Translations under genes and position numbers: made by a program
Shown: in pieces, positions 1 to 10,012 of the stretch
Numbering within the stretch: the first letter of the stretch is position 1
Layout: every line of letters begins with the position of its first letter
Assembly: GCF_004217095.1 (NCBI RefSeq)
Contig: NZ_SHKO01000003.1
Coordinates: 1-64,000 of the forward strand
Source of the DNA: Advenella incenata
GTDB taxonomy: Bacteria; Pseudomonadota; Gammaproteobacteria; Burkholderiales; Burkholderiaceae_B
DNA: 64,000 nt
Reading direction: 5' to 3'
Notes under the pieces: generated by a model
Seen by the model: only the letters and a program-made list of their open reading frames with translations
What the model was told of the DNA's origin: nothing
The model's database searches: none

Positions 1-2
1 CC

Positions 3-146
3 TACTGGGATGAATTACTCCACCAAGAACCTGATGGAGATTCAATCCTCTACGATCTGTCGCTGATATTCAAGATGGGTTTACCGGACGCTTACCACCT
101 GAGCTGTGCACCTAGCCTCGATCTCTCAATATATTTCATTCCCTGA
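3..146 (+). CDS. possible 3' end of an unrecognised gene entering from the left edge
   Basis: One frame is open from the first bases to a TGA at 144-146 and gives about 47 residues, with no start inside the window. The peptide (YWDELLHQEPDGDS near its start, SLDLSIYFIP at its end) has a plausible protein composition, but I do not recognise a family. An open frame this short occurs by chance fairly often, so this is a weak call. No clear terminator follows. Confidence 0.25.
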   Translation, partial: YWDELLHQEPDGDSILYDLSLIFKMGLPDAYHLSCAPSLDLSIYFIP

Positions 147-553
147 CGCGCCGCCTTGGCTAAAATTACACTAGCAATGGCGTTCGTGATTGCAACTTCT
201 GAACGATGCCTTCCAGGGCATTCGTTCAGCGGTGCACTCTACGTAGTTCTCCGCTTTGCTTAATGATTTGCTTTGGCTTTATTTTGTGTGAGGGTTTTGT
301 GTGACGTGGTTTGCTTAACAATCAGTCCTATCCACCGAAACTTACCGGCCGGCTTCACGGATCGGCATACATTGGCCCGGGCCCCAGTGGTTTCGCAGAC
401 TATTGCATTTGCCATAGCATGTGTTTGAATTCTGGCCAGCGGGCACACTGGGTGCGACCCATGTCAATGTGCTTTTTCATAGAGGTAGCGGCCTGGCAAC
501 CCATTGGTTGTCGACCTATGTGCTTGCGGCCGTTTGTGGCTTTATTCGGATTT
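147..553. other. gene-poor stretch left of the LacI gene
   Basis: About 400 bases with no reading frame I can support on either strand. Short frames exist (for example one that overlaps the 3' part of the repressor gene antisense) but lack ribosome binding sites and recognisable content. I see no tRNA, terminal inverted repeats or transposase remnant. It separates the edge fragment from the leftward repressor gene. Confidence 0.5.
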
Positions 554-1588
554 TTATTTGTTTGCAGAAATGGCGGTAGGCATCTTTGGCGGATGACTCG
601 TGGTGCCGCGGACAATCAGCTCGATATCCAGGCACACGGACACTGGCTGTACATCCTTTTCTATCCATTCCAGTATCGAATGCGCACATTCGATACCCAG
701 TTCATAAGTAGGCAATTGCACCGTGGTCAAGCCTGGAGGCAGGTGCGACACAATGGGTAGATTATCGCAGCCTACAATAGAAAGGTCTCGGGGCAATTGA
801 ACCCCGTGTTTCTGCGCTTCGAACATGCATCCCATTGCGAGTACATCATTGCCGCAAAAAATGGCCGTGGGAGGCACGGGCAATTGCATCAGGCGTGCCC
901 AGCCAGTGCGGCCACCGGCAAACCCAAAGGGCTGTTCGATCAGATTGCGTTTGTCAAATGCAATGTCGTTGCGGCGCAAGGTGTCGATGAATCCTTCAGC
1001 ACGTTGTCGCGCCCGGTCATTGTGGCGTGTGTAGCCCGAAATCATGCCAAATTGCCTGTGCCCCAGCGCAATGAGATGTTCGGCGGCCAATTGACCAATA
1101 AGGCGATTATCGAAAGCCACCGAAGGATAGCTTTCGTGAGCGGCCCAAGCGACCAGCAATGGGGTCCGACTGCGCCGCACCAGATCCCATGTTGTTTCGG
1201 CGTGATGTGTGCCAACCAGCACCAGCGCATCTATTCGCGTTTCCAGTAAGGCACGGACCTGCTGTGCTTCGGTTTCAAGATTATATTCATGAGCTGCGAT
1301 GAGTAGCTGGTAGCCGTGCGCTGCCAGCGTCGTTTGCAGGCCTTGGACCGCCAGCGCAAATATCGAATTATCCAAAGTGGGAACGACCATACCAACTGTG
1401 TGACCATGGCCTGAGGCCAGTGCGCGGGCCGACCCATCCATAAAGTAGTTCAATTCATCAATGGCGCGCTGGACCCGTTCGCGGGTAGCGGGCTTGACTG
1501 AGTCTGGATTCGATAGGGTACGGGATACAGTGGCAACTGACACTCCTGCCAAGGATGCAACGTCAGCGATGCGCGCCCGGTGTTTCAT
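554..1588 (-). CDS. LacI-family transcriptional repressor (HpsR-like by context)
   Basis: The 344-residue protein has the LacI-family layout. An N-terminal helix-turn-helix lies at about residues 6-27 (IADVASLAGVSVATVSRTLS), a hinge helix follows near residue 50, and a periplasmic-binding-protein-like effector domain starts near residue 65 (VGMVVPTLDNSIFA). It is transcribed away from the dehydrogenase/transporter genes that begin at 1830. Two similar 18-bp palindromes with a central CG, typical of LacI-family operators, lie in the 241-bp divergent region. Inference: it represses that operon and is released by the substrate or a metabolite. A LacI-type regulator, HpsR, occupies this role in the Cupriavidus DHPS cluster. 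Family assignment is firm; the effector is unknown. Confidence 0.9.
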   Translation of the reverse strand: MKHRARIADVASLAGVSVATVSRTLSNPDSVKPATRERVQRAIDELNYFMDGSARALASGHGHTVGMVVPTLDNSIFALAVQGLQTTLAAHGYQLLIAAHEYNLETEAQQVRALLETRIDALVLVGTHHAETTWDLVRRSRTPLLVAWAAHESYPSVAFDNRLIGQLAAEHLIALGHRQFGMISGYTRHNDRARQRAEGFIDTLRRNDIAFDKRNLIEQPFGFAGGRTGWARLMQLPVPPTAIFCGNDVLAMGCMFEAQKHGVQLPRDLSIVGCDNLPIVSHLPPGLTTVQLPTYELGIECAHSILEWIEKDVQPVSVCLDIELIVRGTTSHPPKMPTAISANK

Positions 1589-1693
1589 GGCTGGCCTTTG
1601 TCTTCGTTCATAAACAGAATGTATTATAAGCCGCTGCCGGGTAGAAATTTATTGTTTATACATTGACGCACTTGCAATCCTTCACTACAATAA

Positions 1694-1711
1694 AATGTAA
1701 GCGCATACATT
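1694..1711. promoter_or_regulatory. putative LacI-family operator O1
   Basis: AATGTAAGCGCATACATT is an 18-bp inverted repeat with one mismatch between the 9-bp arms and the GC/CG centre usual for LacI-family operators. It lies between the divergent repressor and dehydrogenase genes. A 16-of-18 match lies 106 bp downstream (1800-1817). Confidence 0.65.
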
Positions 1712-1799
1712 ATATAGATCAATAGCGCGAAAACTTATTCGAGACAATAGATAATATTCAACAAATACAATGCATTATATTAATTAAAGTATTCTCTTT

Positions 1800-1817
1800 A
1801 ATGAAAGCGAATACATT
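1800..1817. promoter_or_regulatory. putative LacI-family operator O2
   Basis: AATGAAAGCGAATACATT matches O1 at 16 of 18 positions. It ends two bases before the AGGA ribosome binding site (1820-1823) of the HisD-family gene, so bound repressor would sit over the 5' leader. Centre-to-centre distance to O1 is 106 bp, close to ten helical turns, which would suit looping by a multimeric repressor. Confidence 0.65.
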
Positions 1818-1826
1818 TTAGGATGA

Positions 1827-3143
<1,317 letters not shown>

Positions 3144-3163
3144 GCGACGGACAGGAGGCAATG

Positions 3164-3931
3164 ATGAAAAATCGAGCACTGTTCGATCTTTCCGGCAGGA
3201 CAGCGCTGGTGACCGGAGGCAACTCCGGCATTGGTGCTGCCATTGCCAGAGGGCTGGGACTGGCAGGCGCACAGGTGGTATTGGTGGCCCGTCGCGAACA
3301 GCCGTTGCGCGACCAGGTGGCGCTACTGGCTGAAGATGGCATAAAAGCGCGCTATTGCATCTGTGATCTGGCTGATCACTCGGCGCTGCAGGCTTGCGCC
3401 AGTGAGGCAGTTGGCAGCGCCGGGGCGATCGATATTCTGGTCAATGCAGCGGGGGTCAATCTGCGCCAGCCGTTTGAGCAGGTGGATCACGAATCCTGGC
3501 GCCTGCAGATGGAGCTTCATCTGGCGGCGCCATTTTTCTTAACCCAGGCGCTGGCACCGGCGATGAAAAAAAATGGCTGGGGACGCATCATCAACATTGC
3601 GTCGTTGCAGTCCTACCGCGCGTTTGCCCATAGCGCCCCGTATGGTGCGGCAAAAGGCGGCGTGGGGCAACTGACGCGTGCCATCGCCCAGGAGTGGTCG
3701 CCACATGGCATTACCTGCAATGCGATCGGGCCGGGTTTTTTTCCAACGGCGCTGACCGCGCCGGTATTTGGCGATACAAGCCTGAGCCAGCATCATGCTG
3801 CGCAAACGTGTATTGGTCGCAATGGTCAGTTGGAAGATTTACATGGTGTTGCCGTGTTTCTGGCCAGCCAGGCATCAAGCTATATCACCGGGCAGGTAAT
3901 CATGGTCGACGGAGGTTACACCGCGAAGTAG
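3164..3931 (+). CDS. short-chain dehydrogenase/reductase of the hps-like operon
   Basis: A classical SDR of 255 residues. The cofactor motif is near the N-terminus (TGGNSGIG), NAAG follows, and the catalytic Tyr and Lys lie in [12 protein letters not shown] 3164 is preferred because AGGAGG (3153-3158) lies five bases upstream; an ATG at 3161 is also possible. The gene begins 20 bases after the HisD-family gene and is clearly cotranscribed with it. In the Cupriavidus DHPS pathway two further dehydrogenases (HpsO and HpsP) interconvert the DHPS enantiomers by oxidation and reduction at C2. This SDR and the zinc dehydrogenase at 5431 are the candidates for those roles; which is which I cannot tell. 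SDR family is certain, substrate inferred. Confidence 0.85.
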   Translation: MKNRALFDLSGRTALVTGGNSGIGAAIARGLGLAGAQVVLVARREQPLRDQVALLAEDGIKARYCICDLADHSALQACASEAVGSAGAIDILVNAAGVNLRQPFEQVDHESWRLQMELHLAAPFFLTQALAPAMKKNGWGRIINIASLQSYRAFAHSAPYGAAKGGVGQLTRAIAQEWSPHGITCNAIGPGFFPTALTAPVFGDTSLSQHHAAQTCIGRNGQLEDLHGVAVFLASQASSYITGQVIMVDGGYTAK

Positions 3932-4010
3932 GCAGTATTCTTGCGGCAGAATTTTGCCGTTCCTCAATATATATAAAAACAGAATAAAAGCGCTATGGAG
4001 CAGAGACAGC

Positions 4011-5378
4011 ATGAACAATTCAGAACATGGACAGGCCCGCACTAATCTACACCGGGCGACGATATCAAGCCTGTTTGGGTCGATTATCGAGTGGTACGAT
4101 TTTTTCCTGTACGGTGTGGTAGCCGGACTGGTGTTTGACAAGCTTTATTTTCCCGGGGAAAACGAGTTTATATCCACCATGCTGGCGTACGGAACGTTCG
4201 CGCTTGGATTCGTTGCCAGGCCCCTGGGCGGCATCATATTCGGGCATTTCGGCGATACGGTTGGTCGCAAGAAGATGCTGATGCTCACGCTACTGTTAAT
4301 GGGCGGTGCCACAGTCGCGATTGGCTTTATTCCAACCTATGCCCAGATCGGTATCTGGGCGCCGATTCTATTGCTGTTCTTTCGCATCGTGCAGGGAATT
4401 GGCCTGGGCGGTGAATGGGGCGGGGCGGTATTGATGACCTACGAATCAGCCCCGCAAGCGCGACGTGGATTTTTCAGCAGCATTCCCCAGACCGGCATGT
4501 CGCTGGGGTTGGTGCTCGCCTCTGGTGTGGTGGGGTTGTTGTCATGGCAACTGAGCAACGAAGCTTTTCTATCCTGGGGCTGGCGCGTTGCTTTTCTGTT
4601 AAGCGGCCTGATGGCGCTGGTCGGTGGTTATATACGCAATCATGTGTCCGAGACGCCTGAATTTGAAGCAATGAAACAAAAGGCCACTGCAGCAAAAAGC
4701 ACTGAAAAACCTGTGCTGCCACTGGTTGATACCTTGCGCCGATACCCTCGCATGATTCTGGCATGCATGGGCGCGCGCATGATCGACGGCGTATTCTTTA
4801 ATGTGTTTGGTGTCTATTCACTTAACTATCTGACGCGTGAACTGGATTTGCCGCGTACACATGCACTGCTGGGCGTGATGATGAGTGCAGTATTGATGAC
4901 GTGCTTTATTCCGTTCTGGGGAGCGGTTGCCGATCGCGTCGGTAAGGCTCGCGTATACGGACTGGGCGCACTGTTTGCATCGCTGTCAGCGTTTCCTGCG
5001 TTCTATGTGATGCAGACATTCTCCGACAACATCTATCTGGTCTGGCTTGCCATTATTATTCCGTTTGGCATATTTCATGCTGCGGTGTTTGGCACCATGT
5101 CGTCATTTTTCTCATCATGCTTTGATGCGAAGGTGCGCTATACCGCGATTTCATTTGTGTATCAGCTGGCAGGCGTTGTGGCGGGTGGTCTTACGCCCAT
5201 TATTGCTACCGTGCTGACCGATATCAATGGCGGCGATCCGTGGTTGTTGTGCCTGTATGTTCTGGCGGCCGGTCTGCTTAGTGTCGCATGCACTCGGTGG
5301 ATTGCCCGGCATGTGCCGGATCAGGTCACATATGCACGCCGTGAACCGGCAGGCGCCGCGCAAACGTCAATATCTTGA
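4011..5378 (+). CDS. MFS transporter, metabolite:H+ symporter (MHS) type, probable uptake carrier of the hps-like operon
   Basis: The 455-residue membrane protein has the MHS-subfamily signature: SSLFGSIIEWYDFFLYG at the start of the first helix, GRKKMLML after the second, and RIVQGIGLGGEWGG in the fourth to fifth helices. Relatives import organic acids and osmolytes such as shikimate, 2-oxoglutarate and proline/betaine. ATG 4011 is chosen because GGAG lies ten bases upstream and the protein then starts like its family; an in-frame start at 3954 would add non-homologous residues. It sits between the SDR and zinc-dehydrogenase genes, so it most likely imports the operon's substrate (compare HpsU in Cupriavidus). 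Confidence 0.88.
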   Translation: MNNSEHGQARTNLHRATISSLFGSIIEWYDFFLYGVVAGLVFDKLYFPGENEFISTMLAYGTFALGFVARPLGGIIFGHFGDTVGRKKMLMLTLLLMGGATVAIGFIPTYAQIGIWAPILLLFFRIVQGIGLGGEWGGAVLMTYESAPQARRGFFSSIPQTGMSLGLVLASGVVGLLSWQLSNEAFLSWGWRVAFLLSGLMALVGGYIRNHVSETPEFEAMKQKATAAKSTEKPVLPLVDTLRRYPRMILACMGARMIDGVFFNVFGVYSLNYLTRELDLPRTHALLGVMMSAVLMTCFIPFWGAVADRVGKARVYGLGALFASLSAFPAFYVMQTFSDNIYLVWLAIIIPFGIFHAAVFGTMSSFFSSCFDAKVRYTAISFVYQLAGVVAGGLTPIIATVLTDINGGDPWLLCLYVLAAGLLSVACTRWIARHVPDQVTYARREPAGAAQTSIS

Positions 5379-5388
5379 TTCGGTACCG

Positions 5389-5408
5389 GATCCGGCAGGC
5401 GCCGGATC
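5389..5408. repeat. intercistronic inverted repeat between transporter and dehydrogenase genes
   Basis: GATCCGGC and GCCGGATC form an 8-bp stem around a four-base loop. There is no U tract, so a transcript-stabilising or processing hairpin is more likely than a terminator. The 13-mer CCGGCAGGCGCCG inside it also occurs 46 bp upstream at 5346-5358. Confidence 0.45.
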
Positions 5409-5430
5409 TGCACACAAGGAGTTTTATCAA

Positions 5431-6435
5431 ATGAAAGCACTGGTTTATACCGCGCCCAACCAAATGGCGCTACAAGAGCGTCCCCTGCCCGAATTGCACG
5501 CGGGAGAAGTGGTCCTGCGTATCGAAGCCGCAGGCATTTGCGGATCTGATATGCACGCCTATCATGGACACGATCCCAGACGCAAGCCGGGCCTGGTTCT
5601 AGGGCATGAGCTGGCTGCCATCGTGGCAGAAAGCGCAACAGATGCAATCAAAGTTGGCCAGAGGGTGACGGTCAATCCGCTGATCACCTGCGGGGTTTGC
5701 CAATATTGCTTGCAGGGCAGAGACAATTTATGCAGTAATCGTGGCATGGTAGGAATGTCGCGGGCCGGTGCGTTTGCGCAATTTATGTCGGTGCCTGGCA
5801 AATCGGTGGTCCCCGTTCCTGCCGATATGAAGCCTGTGGTGGCGGCCTTGACTGAACCGGCTGCCACGGTGCTGCATGCATTGAACTTGGCAATGGAAAA
5901 GATGCATCGTCCTTTGCCGGAGGGCCGCGTGCTGGTGATAGGAGGCGGGGCAATCGGACTGCTGACGGCAATTTTACTGCGCGCATATGGCTGCAAACAG
6001 GTGGACCTGGCAGAAACCAATGCATTGCGACGGACATCGGCCGAGCAACATGCCGGGTGCGTGGCCATCGACCCGATGGCGACAACGCCTGAGCAGGATT
6101 GCTACGATCTGGTTGTGGATGCGGTTGGGGCAAAACCCACACGCAATACGGCGCTCAACAGTGTGCGACCAGGCGGCACGATATTGCATATCGGCTTGCA
6201 GGACTGGAGCAGCGAAATTGATATGCGCAAGCTGACCCTTGCAGAAATCACCTTGCTGGGAACCTATACCTATACGATGGCAGACATGTACGCCACCGTC
6301 AATGCCTTGCACAATGGAACCTTTGGGGACCTTTCCTGGGTAGAGACGCGTTCCCTTGATGAGGGTGTGACTGCATTTACCGAACTGGATCGGGGGAACA
6401 TTGCTTCGGGCAAAGTAGTATTGCTGCCGCAATGA
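5431..6435 (+). CDS. zinc-dependent medium-chain alcohol/polyol dehydrogenase
   Basis: The 334-residue MDR-family enzyme shows the catalytic zinc elements GICGSD and GHE, and a structural zinc loop with four cysteines (CGVCQYCLQGRDNLC). The Rossmann motif GGGAIG is followed by a typical sorbitol/threonine-dehydrogenase-like C-terminal half. ATG 5431 has AAGGAG ten bases upstream. A longer in-frame start would run through the end of the transporter gene and is rejected. It is the last gene of the hps-like operon. Inference: it oxidises or reduces the secondary alcohol of the imported substrate together with the SDR at 3164. Confidence 0.87.
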   Translation: MKALVYTAPNQMALQERPLPELHAGEVVLRIEAAGICGSDMHAYHGHDPRRKPGLVLGHELAAIVAESATDAIKVGQRVTVNPLITCGVCQYCLQGRDNLCSNRGMVGMSRAGAFAQFMSVPGKSVVPVPADMKPVVAALTEPAATVLHALNLAMEKMHRPLPEGRVLVIGGGAIGLLTAILLRAYGCKQVDLAETNALRRTSAEQHAGCVAIDPMATTPEQDCYDLVVDAVGAKPTRNTALNSVRPGGTILHIGLQDWSSEIDMRKLTLAEITLLGTYTYTMADMYATVNALHNGTFGDLSWVETRSLDEGVTAFTELDRGNIASGKVVLLPQ

Positions 6436-6642
6436 TTTGCAGGCGATCTGCTAGTGGTACGTGATGCACCTGCAGCCGCGACGTTACGTATCCGAAATAA
6501 CGCCGACGGTACTGCGGTACGATGCACCATAGACAGTGATTGACGGTGTGCTCAATGCCGGCGGCGATTACGGCATTAAATAGCGCAGCGTGATGCATTG
6601 GACGGTTGTCATTGCACGCTCAATTGATCGGGTTGATTGCCT

Positions 6643-8844
6643 CTAGAACTCCATTTCTGCCGACAGTAGTACGGTGCGCGGCGCGGCGGCCGTTGCGACG
6701 GTAAGCCGTGAGCTGCTCGATAGCCAGTATTTCTTGTTAAAGACGTTTTCGACGCTGGCACGCAATGTGAGCGGGCGGCCCTGGAAGGTCGTGCGATAAC
6801 GTGCACTCAGGTCATAGCGTGTCCACGATGGCAGTGTGAGGGTGTTTTCGGCATTATAGGGTGTTGCTGCGGTGTGAATGGCGCGTCCGCCCACGCTCAA
6901 GCCGGGTACCCACGGCAAGTCCCAATCAGCTGCCAGGTTGAACGTGCGCTTGGGCACACCATTGGCCTGGTTGCCCTGATTGACGCCACCTGCAGTGCGA
7001 CGCAGTTTGGCATTATAAAAAGTGGCACTGGCCATAACGCGCAGACCATCGGTCACTTCACCGACAGCCGACAATTCCACTCCGCGATTACGCTGCTCGC
7101 CATCGTAACTGTAGATATTGGTGTCCGGGTCGGTAATCGCGTTTGGACGATCTACCTGGAAAACCGAGACCGTGGTCATGACGCGACCCCAGTCGACTTT
7201 GACGCCGGCTTCGTACTGCTTGGACTTATAAGGTGCAAACACTTCGCCGGCATTGGCTGCATCGATGGGAGCCGTGCTACCCGTGCTCAGGCCTGATGTA
7301 AAGTTACCGTATATCGACACGTTGTCCAGCGGGCGTATAACAATACCGAAAAGCGGTGATACCGCGCTTTCATTGTACGAGGAGGTGACTGCGCCAGCGA
7401 GGTTGAAATTTTCCGACTTCACCTGTTGCCTGCGCAGGCCGCCGGTAACCAGGATGCGGTCGTTGGCAAACGACAGGGTGTCGGTCAGGGAAATGCTGGA
7501 GAGCTGGGTTTCCGAATTCTTGCTCGGCGACTGGCGATCGCCGGTCATTGGAATCAGCGGCACCGGATCGTAGATATTGGAGTCGATCTTTTGACTCAAT
7601 GGCGCTGACAAGTAGAAGCTTCCCGCTTCTGTTTTGAGAATAGAGCCGGACAGGGTGACCAGGTGGTTCACACCAAATGTACTGAATTTTGCGCGCGCGC
7701 CGATCTCGGCCGTTTTGTTGCGTGCGTAGGCGTCATACCACGAATTGATAACCCGCAAATTACCCAAATCGTCCACTGCATCGGTCGCACGCGCAGAAGG
7801 GAAATCCTGTTCGCTGGCGCCGGAGTGGTAGCCTGCCGCCGCATAGACCATGAGTCGGTCGGAGATATCGTATTCCAATCGTGAGGCGATGGTCGAGTCG
7901 CGAATCGTCAGGTCAGCACCTGAATAGATGGCACGATGGCCCGAAGGGGCTGATGGCACGTTTGCTGTATCAGGATGGAACCCGGTCTGCGCACGAAAGT
8001 TGTCAACGTTCTCACGTTGTGCATACGTGTCCAGGGACCACCGCAGTTTGGCCGAGCGGTAGTCCAGTGACAGCGCGCCAAGGGCAAATTTCTGGCGACC
8101 GTCGTCCAGACTTGTTTTGCCATTGCGGTATACGCCGTTAAAGCGGATGCCCCATTGCTTGTCATCGCCAAAGCGGCGTCCCATATCCAGGTGCGCGCCA
8201 AAAATTGATTTGCTTTCGTACGTTGTGGTGAGGCGGGTCAACGGTTCATCTTCGGCGCGCTTGGTAACGATATTGATGTTTCCGCCAATGCTGCCAGTGG
8301 GGCTGATGCCGTACATCAGTGTGCCCGGCCCTTTGAGAACTTCAACCCGTTCCATCATGGCTGTGGGCATGCGGTTGGATGAGGCCAGGCCATATAGTCC
8401 GTTAAAGCCGACATCGCCGCTTTCAACGTTGAAGCCACGGATCTGGAAATCTTCGCTGAAACTGCCCGTTGACGTCATCACGCGTACAGATGCTTCGTTG
8501 ACGACTACGTCAGCCAAGGTACGGGCTTGCTGGTCATTCAGAAATTGCGATGTGTAATTGGTGGTGCTAAAGGGCGTATCCATGACATCAGACGAACCCA
8601 GCACGCCCAGACCGCCACCGCGCGCGACCTGGCCGCCGGCGTAGGCAGTGGGAAGCGCATCGTCGGCGCCGCTTGCCATGATAGGGGTCAATTGCACAAC
8701 GCTGCTTTGAGCGTAAGCGGCCAACGGCAATCCCAGTACAGAAAGACTAAGGGTATTGATCACAAGCCGGTTCATGAGCGAGGGCGAGTTCGGCGACGTG
8801 GTTTCGCAGGCGGGAGCGAGTCTCGCAGGCTGAATGGTTCTCAT
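6643..8844 (-). CDS. TonB-dependent ferric-siderophore receptor
   Basis: A 733-residue outer-membrane receptor. A signal peptide (MNRLVINTLSLSVLGLPLAA) is followed by a TonB-box-like stretch, a plug domain with FQIRGFNVESGD and ERVEVLKGPGTLMYG, and a 22-strand barrel that ends in the aromatic terminal residue Phe. This is the siderophore-receptor branch (FhuE/FpvA/FcuA-like), not the heme branch. Two starts compete. ATG 8844 has AAGG seven bases upstream and adds 23 residues before the hydrophobic core. ATG 8775 gives a normal-length signal peptide but no visible ribosome binding site. A near-perfect Fur box lies about 50 bp upstream of ATG 8844, so iron repression is expected. The siderophore is not predictable. 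Confidence 0.92.
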   Translation of the reverse strand: MRTIQPARLAPACETTSPNSPSLMNRLVINTLSLSVLGLPLAAYAQSSVVQLTPIMASGADDALPTAYAGGQVARGGGLGVLGSSDVMDTPFSTTNYTSQFLNDQQARTLADVVVNEASVRVMTSTGSFSEDFQIRGFNVESGDVGFNGLYGLASSNRMPTAMMERVEVLKGPGTLMYGISPTGSIGGNINIVTKRAEDEPLTRLTTTYESKSIFGAHLDMGRRFGDDKQWGIRFNGVYRNGKTSLDDGRQKFALGALSLDYRSAKLRWSLDTYAQRENVDNFRAQTGFHPDTANVPSAPSGHRAIYSGADLTIRDSTIASRLEYDISDRLMVYAAAGYHSGASEQDFPSARATDAVDDLGNLRVINSWYDAYARNKTAEIGARAKFSTFGVNHLVTLSGSILKTEAGSFYLSAPLSQKIDSNIYDPVPLIPMTGDRQSPSKNSETQLSSISLTDTLSFANDRILVTGGLRRQQVKSENFNLAGAVTSSYNESAVSPLFGIVIRPLDNVSIYGNFTSGLSTGSTAPIDAANAGEVFAPYKSKQYEAGVKVDWGRVMTTVSVFQVDRPNAITDPDTNIYSYDGEQRNRGVELSAVGEVTDGLRVMASATFYNAKLRRTAGGVNQGNQANGVPKRTFNLAADWDLPWVPGLSVGGRAIHTAATPYNAENTLTLPSWTRYDLSARYRTTFQGRPLTLRASVENVFNKKYWLSSSSRLTVATAAAPRTVLLSAEMEF

Positions 8845-8891
8845 GAACGGGCCTTCAATTAATTTGGAAAGGGCAAATTATATAACAATAA

Positions 8892-8906
8892 TGATAATGA
8901 TTATCA
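8892..8906. promoter_or_regulatory. Fur box for the siderophore receptor gene
   Basis: TGATAATGATTATCA contains a perfect 6-1-6 inverted repeat (GATAAT-G-ATTATC, 8893-8905), matching the classical Fur consensus. It lies about 50 bp upstream of the receptor start on the minus strand, within an AT-rich stretch where a promoter would be expected. Confidence 0.85.
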
Positions 8907-9134
8907 GTAATCCTATCGTTTTTGTTGTCTGTGCATTTGTGAATGTGAATGTCGGCGGACGTCATTCGTCCTCTGAGGCTGGCCAGCTCAAATATTGAAA
9001 TGATGTCAGCGTGCTCGCCGGTGAAGTCGGTTTCGGCAACTGCCCCGGCTATTGCGGGAAGCAGGGGGCAAACGTGTGGTACTCGCACCAGGTGCTGAAC
9101 GGTGGGATAATGGTCTTTTTGAAAGTGAATTGTG

Positions 9135-9449
9135 ATGACTGATCAAGCTGTTCTGAAAGTGGTGCTTCATGCGCCAACCGCAGATGCTTTGCAGCGTGCC
9201 CGCAGCAATGCAGGCAATCTGCTGCGTGAGGAACCGGGCGCGCGCGTTAAAATTGTACTCAATGCCCAGGCGGTGATTGCTGCCCTGGATGAGCCACAGG
9301 AGCAGCTTGATGCCATTACCTGGTTATGTCCCAACACCCTGAAGCGGGCAGATCGGCAGAACAGAGACCCGCTGCAGGTACTCCCGCACGGCGCTATGGT
9401 TGAGCTAGCTCGGCTGCAGCAGGACGGATGGGTATACATTCGGGCGTAA
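9135..9449 (+). CDS. DsrE/DsrF-like small protein
   Basis: The 104-residue protein has the DsrE-like alpha/beta pattern. An N-terminal strand (KVVLHAPTADALQRARSNAG) is followed by KIVLNAQAVIAAL, and a conserved-position cysteine lies in TWLCPNTLKR, as in the YchN/DsrE family of sulfur-handling or hypothetical proteins. ATG 9135 is used; an immediately preceding GTG (9132) is the alternative. It is monocistronic: a receptor gene diverges upstream and a weak hairpin terminator follows. No partner sulfur-relay genes are adjacent, so the function is open. Confidence 0.7.
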   Translation: MTDQAVLKVVLHAPTADALQRARSNAGNLLREEPGARVKIVLNAQAVIAALDEPQEQLDAITWLCPNTLKRADRQNRDPLQVLPHGAMVELARLQQDGWVYIRA

Positions 9450-9471
9450 TCCCATTGCACCTGGGCCCCTC

Positions 9472-9491
9472 ACGCGCATGACGCGTTGTTT
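9472..9491 (+). terminator. weak hairpin terminator after the DsrE-like gene
   Basis: ACGCG, a five-base loop and CGCGT are followed by TGTTTTGT. The stem is short but GC-rich and lies 23 bases after the stop codon. Confidence 0.45.
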
Positions 9492-9684
9492 TGTATATGG
9501 CCCGGCACGCAGGGCAGAGGCGCCGGCAACGCTCGGACTTGTGGTTGACTGCAGCAGGTGATGCAGATGCAGACTGCGATCGTTTTTTCCGCGGGGCGCC
9601 GTGGTCTGTTTGCCGTTCGATAAAAATCTTATAAAACAGGCCGTTTAATGTGCTGATGTGTCATAGGAATGGCAAAGCAGGACG

Positions 9685-9716
9685 AAAAAAAACGAACCCA
9701 CGGGATTCGTTTTTTT
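9685..9716 (-). terminator. rho-independent terminator of the SWIB gene, bidirectional in form
   Basis: An 11-bp stem (AAAAAAACGAA with TTCGTTTTTTT) closes around a short CCC/GGG inner stem. Runs of A and T on both sides make it usable in either direction. It lies about 20 bases beyond the stop of the leftward SWIB gene. Confidence 0.85.
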
Positions 9717-9736
9717 AACCGGCAATGAACAGCTGA

Positions 9737-10012
9737 TTATTTCAGGTGTGTGCTGACCAGTTTTGTCATTTCGAACATGCTGACCTGATCTTTACCGAAA
9801 ATGGGCCGCAGTTTTGCGTCGGCATTAATGTTGCGACGGTTTGCTGGATCCTGCAGATCGTGTTTTTTGATGTATTCCCAGATTTTCTTGGTCACTTCTG
9901 TACGAGGTAACGGATCACTGCCGATTACTTGAGCCAGCTCAGCGCTGGGAGTCAGCGGTTTCATGAAAGCTGCGTTTGGCTTACGGGCTGGTTTTTCTGA
10001 AGTTGTTGCCAT
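9737..10012 (-). CDS. SWIB/MDM2-domain protein
   Basis: The 91-residue protein is almost entirely one SWIB/MDM2 domain: FMKPLTPSAELAQVIGSDPL, then RTEVTKKIWEYIKKHDLQD, NRRNINADAKLRPIF and a short C-terminal helix. Stand-alone SWIB proteins occur in many Burkholderiales and in chlamydiae; a DNA- or chromatin-associated role is suspected but unproven in bacteria. GGAG nine bases upstream supports ATG 10012. The tail MATTSEKPARKPNA is basic and probably disordered. It is monocistronic, with its own terminator. Confidence 0.88.
   Translation of the reverse strand: MATTSEKPARKPNAAFMKPLTPSAELAQVIGSDPLPRTEVTKKIWEYIKKHDLQDPANRRNINADAKLRPIFGKDQVSMFEMTKLVSTHLK

Noticed and set aside
311-760. Plus-strand frame of 149 codons at the left end
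   Set aside because: It overlaps the 3' part of the repressor gene antisense, has no ribosome binding site and an improbable residue composition.
5227-5430. N-terminal extension of the zinc dehydrogenase
   Set aside because: It would overlap the transporter gene in another frame and adds non-homologous residues; AAGGAG precedes ATG 5431.
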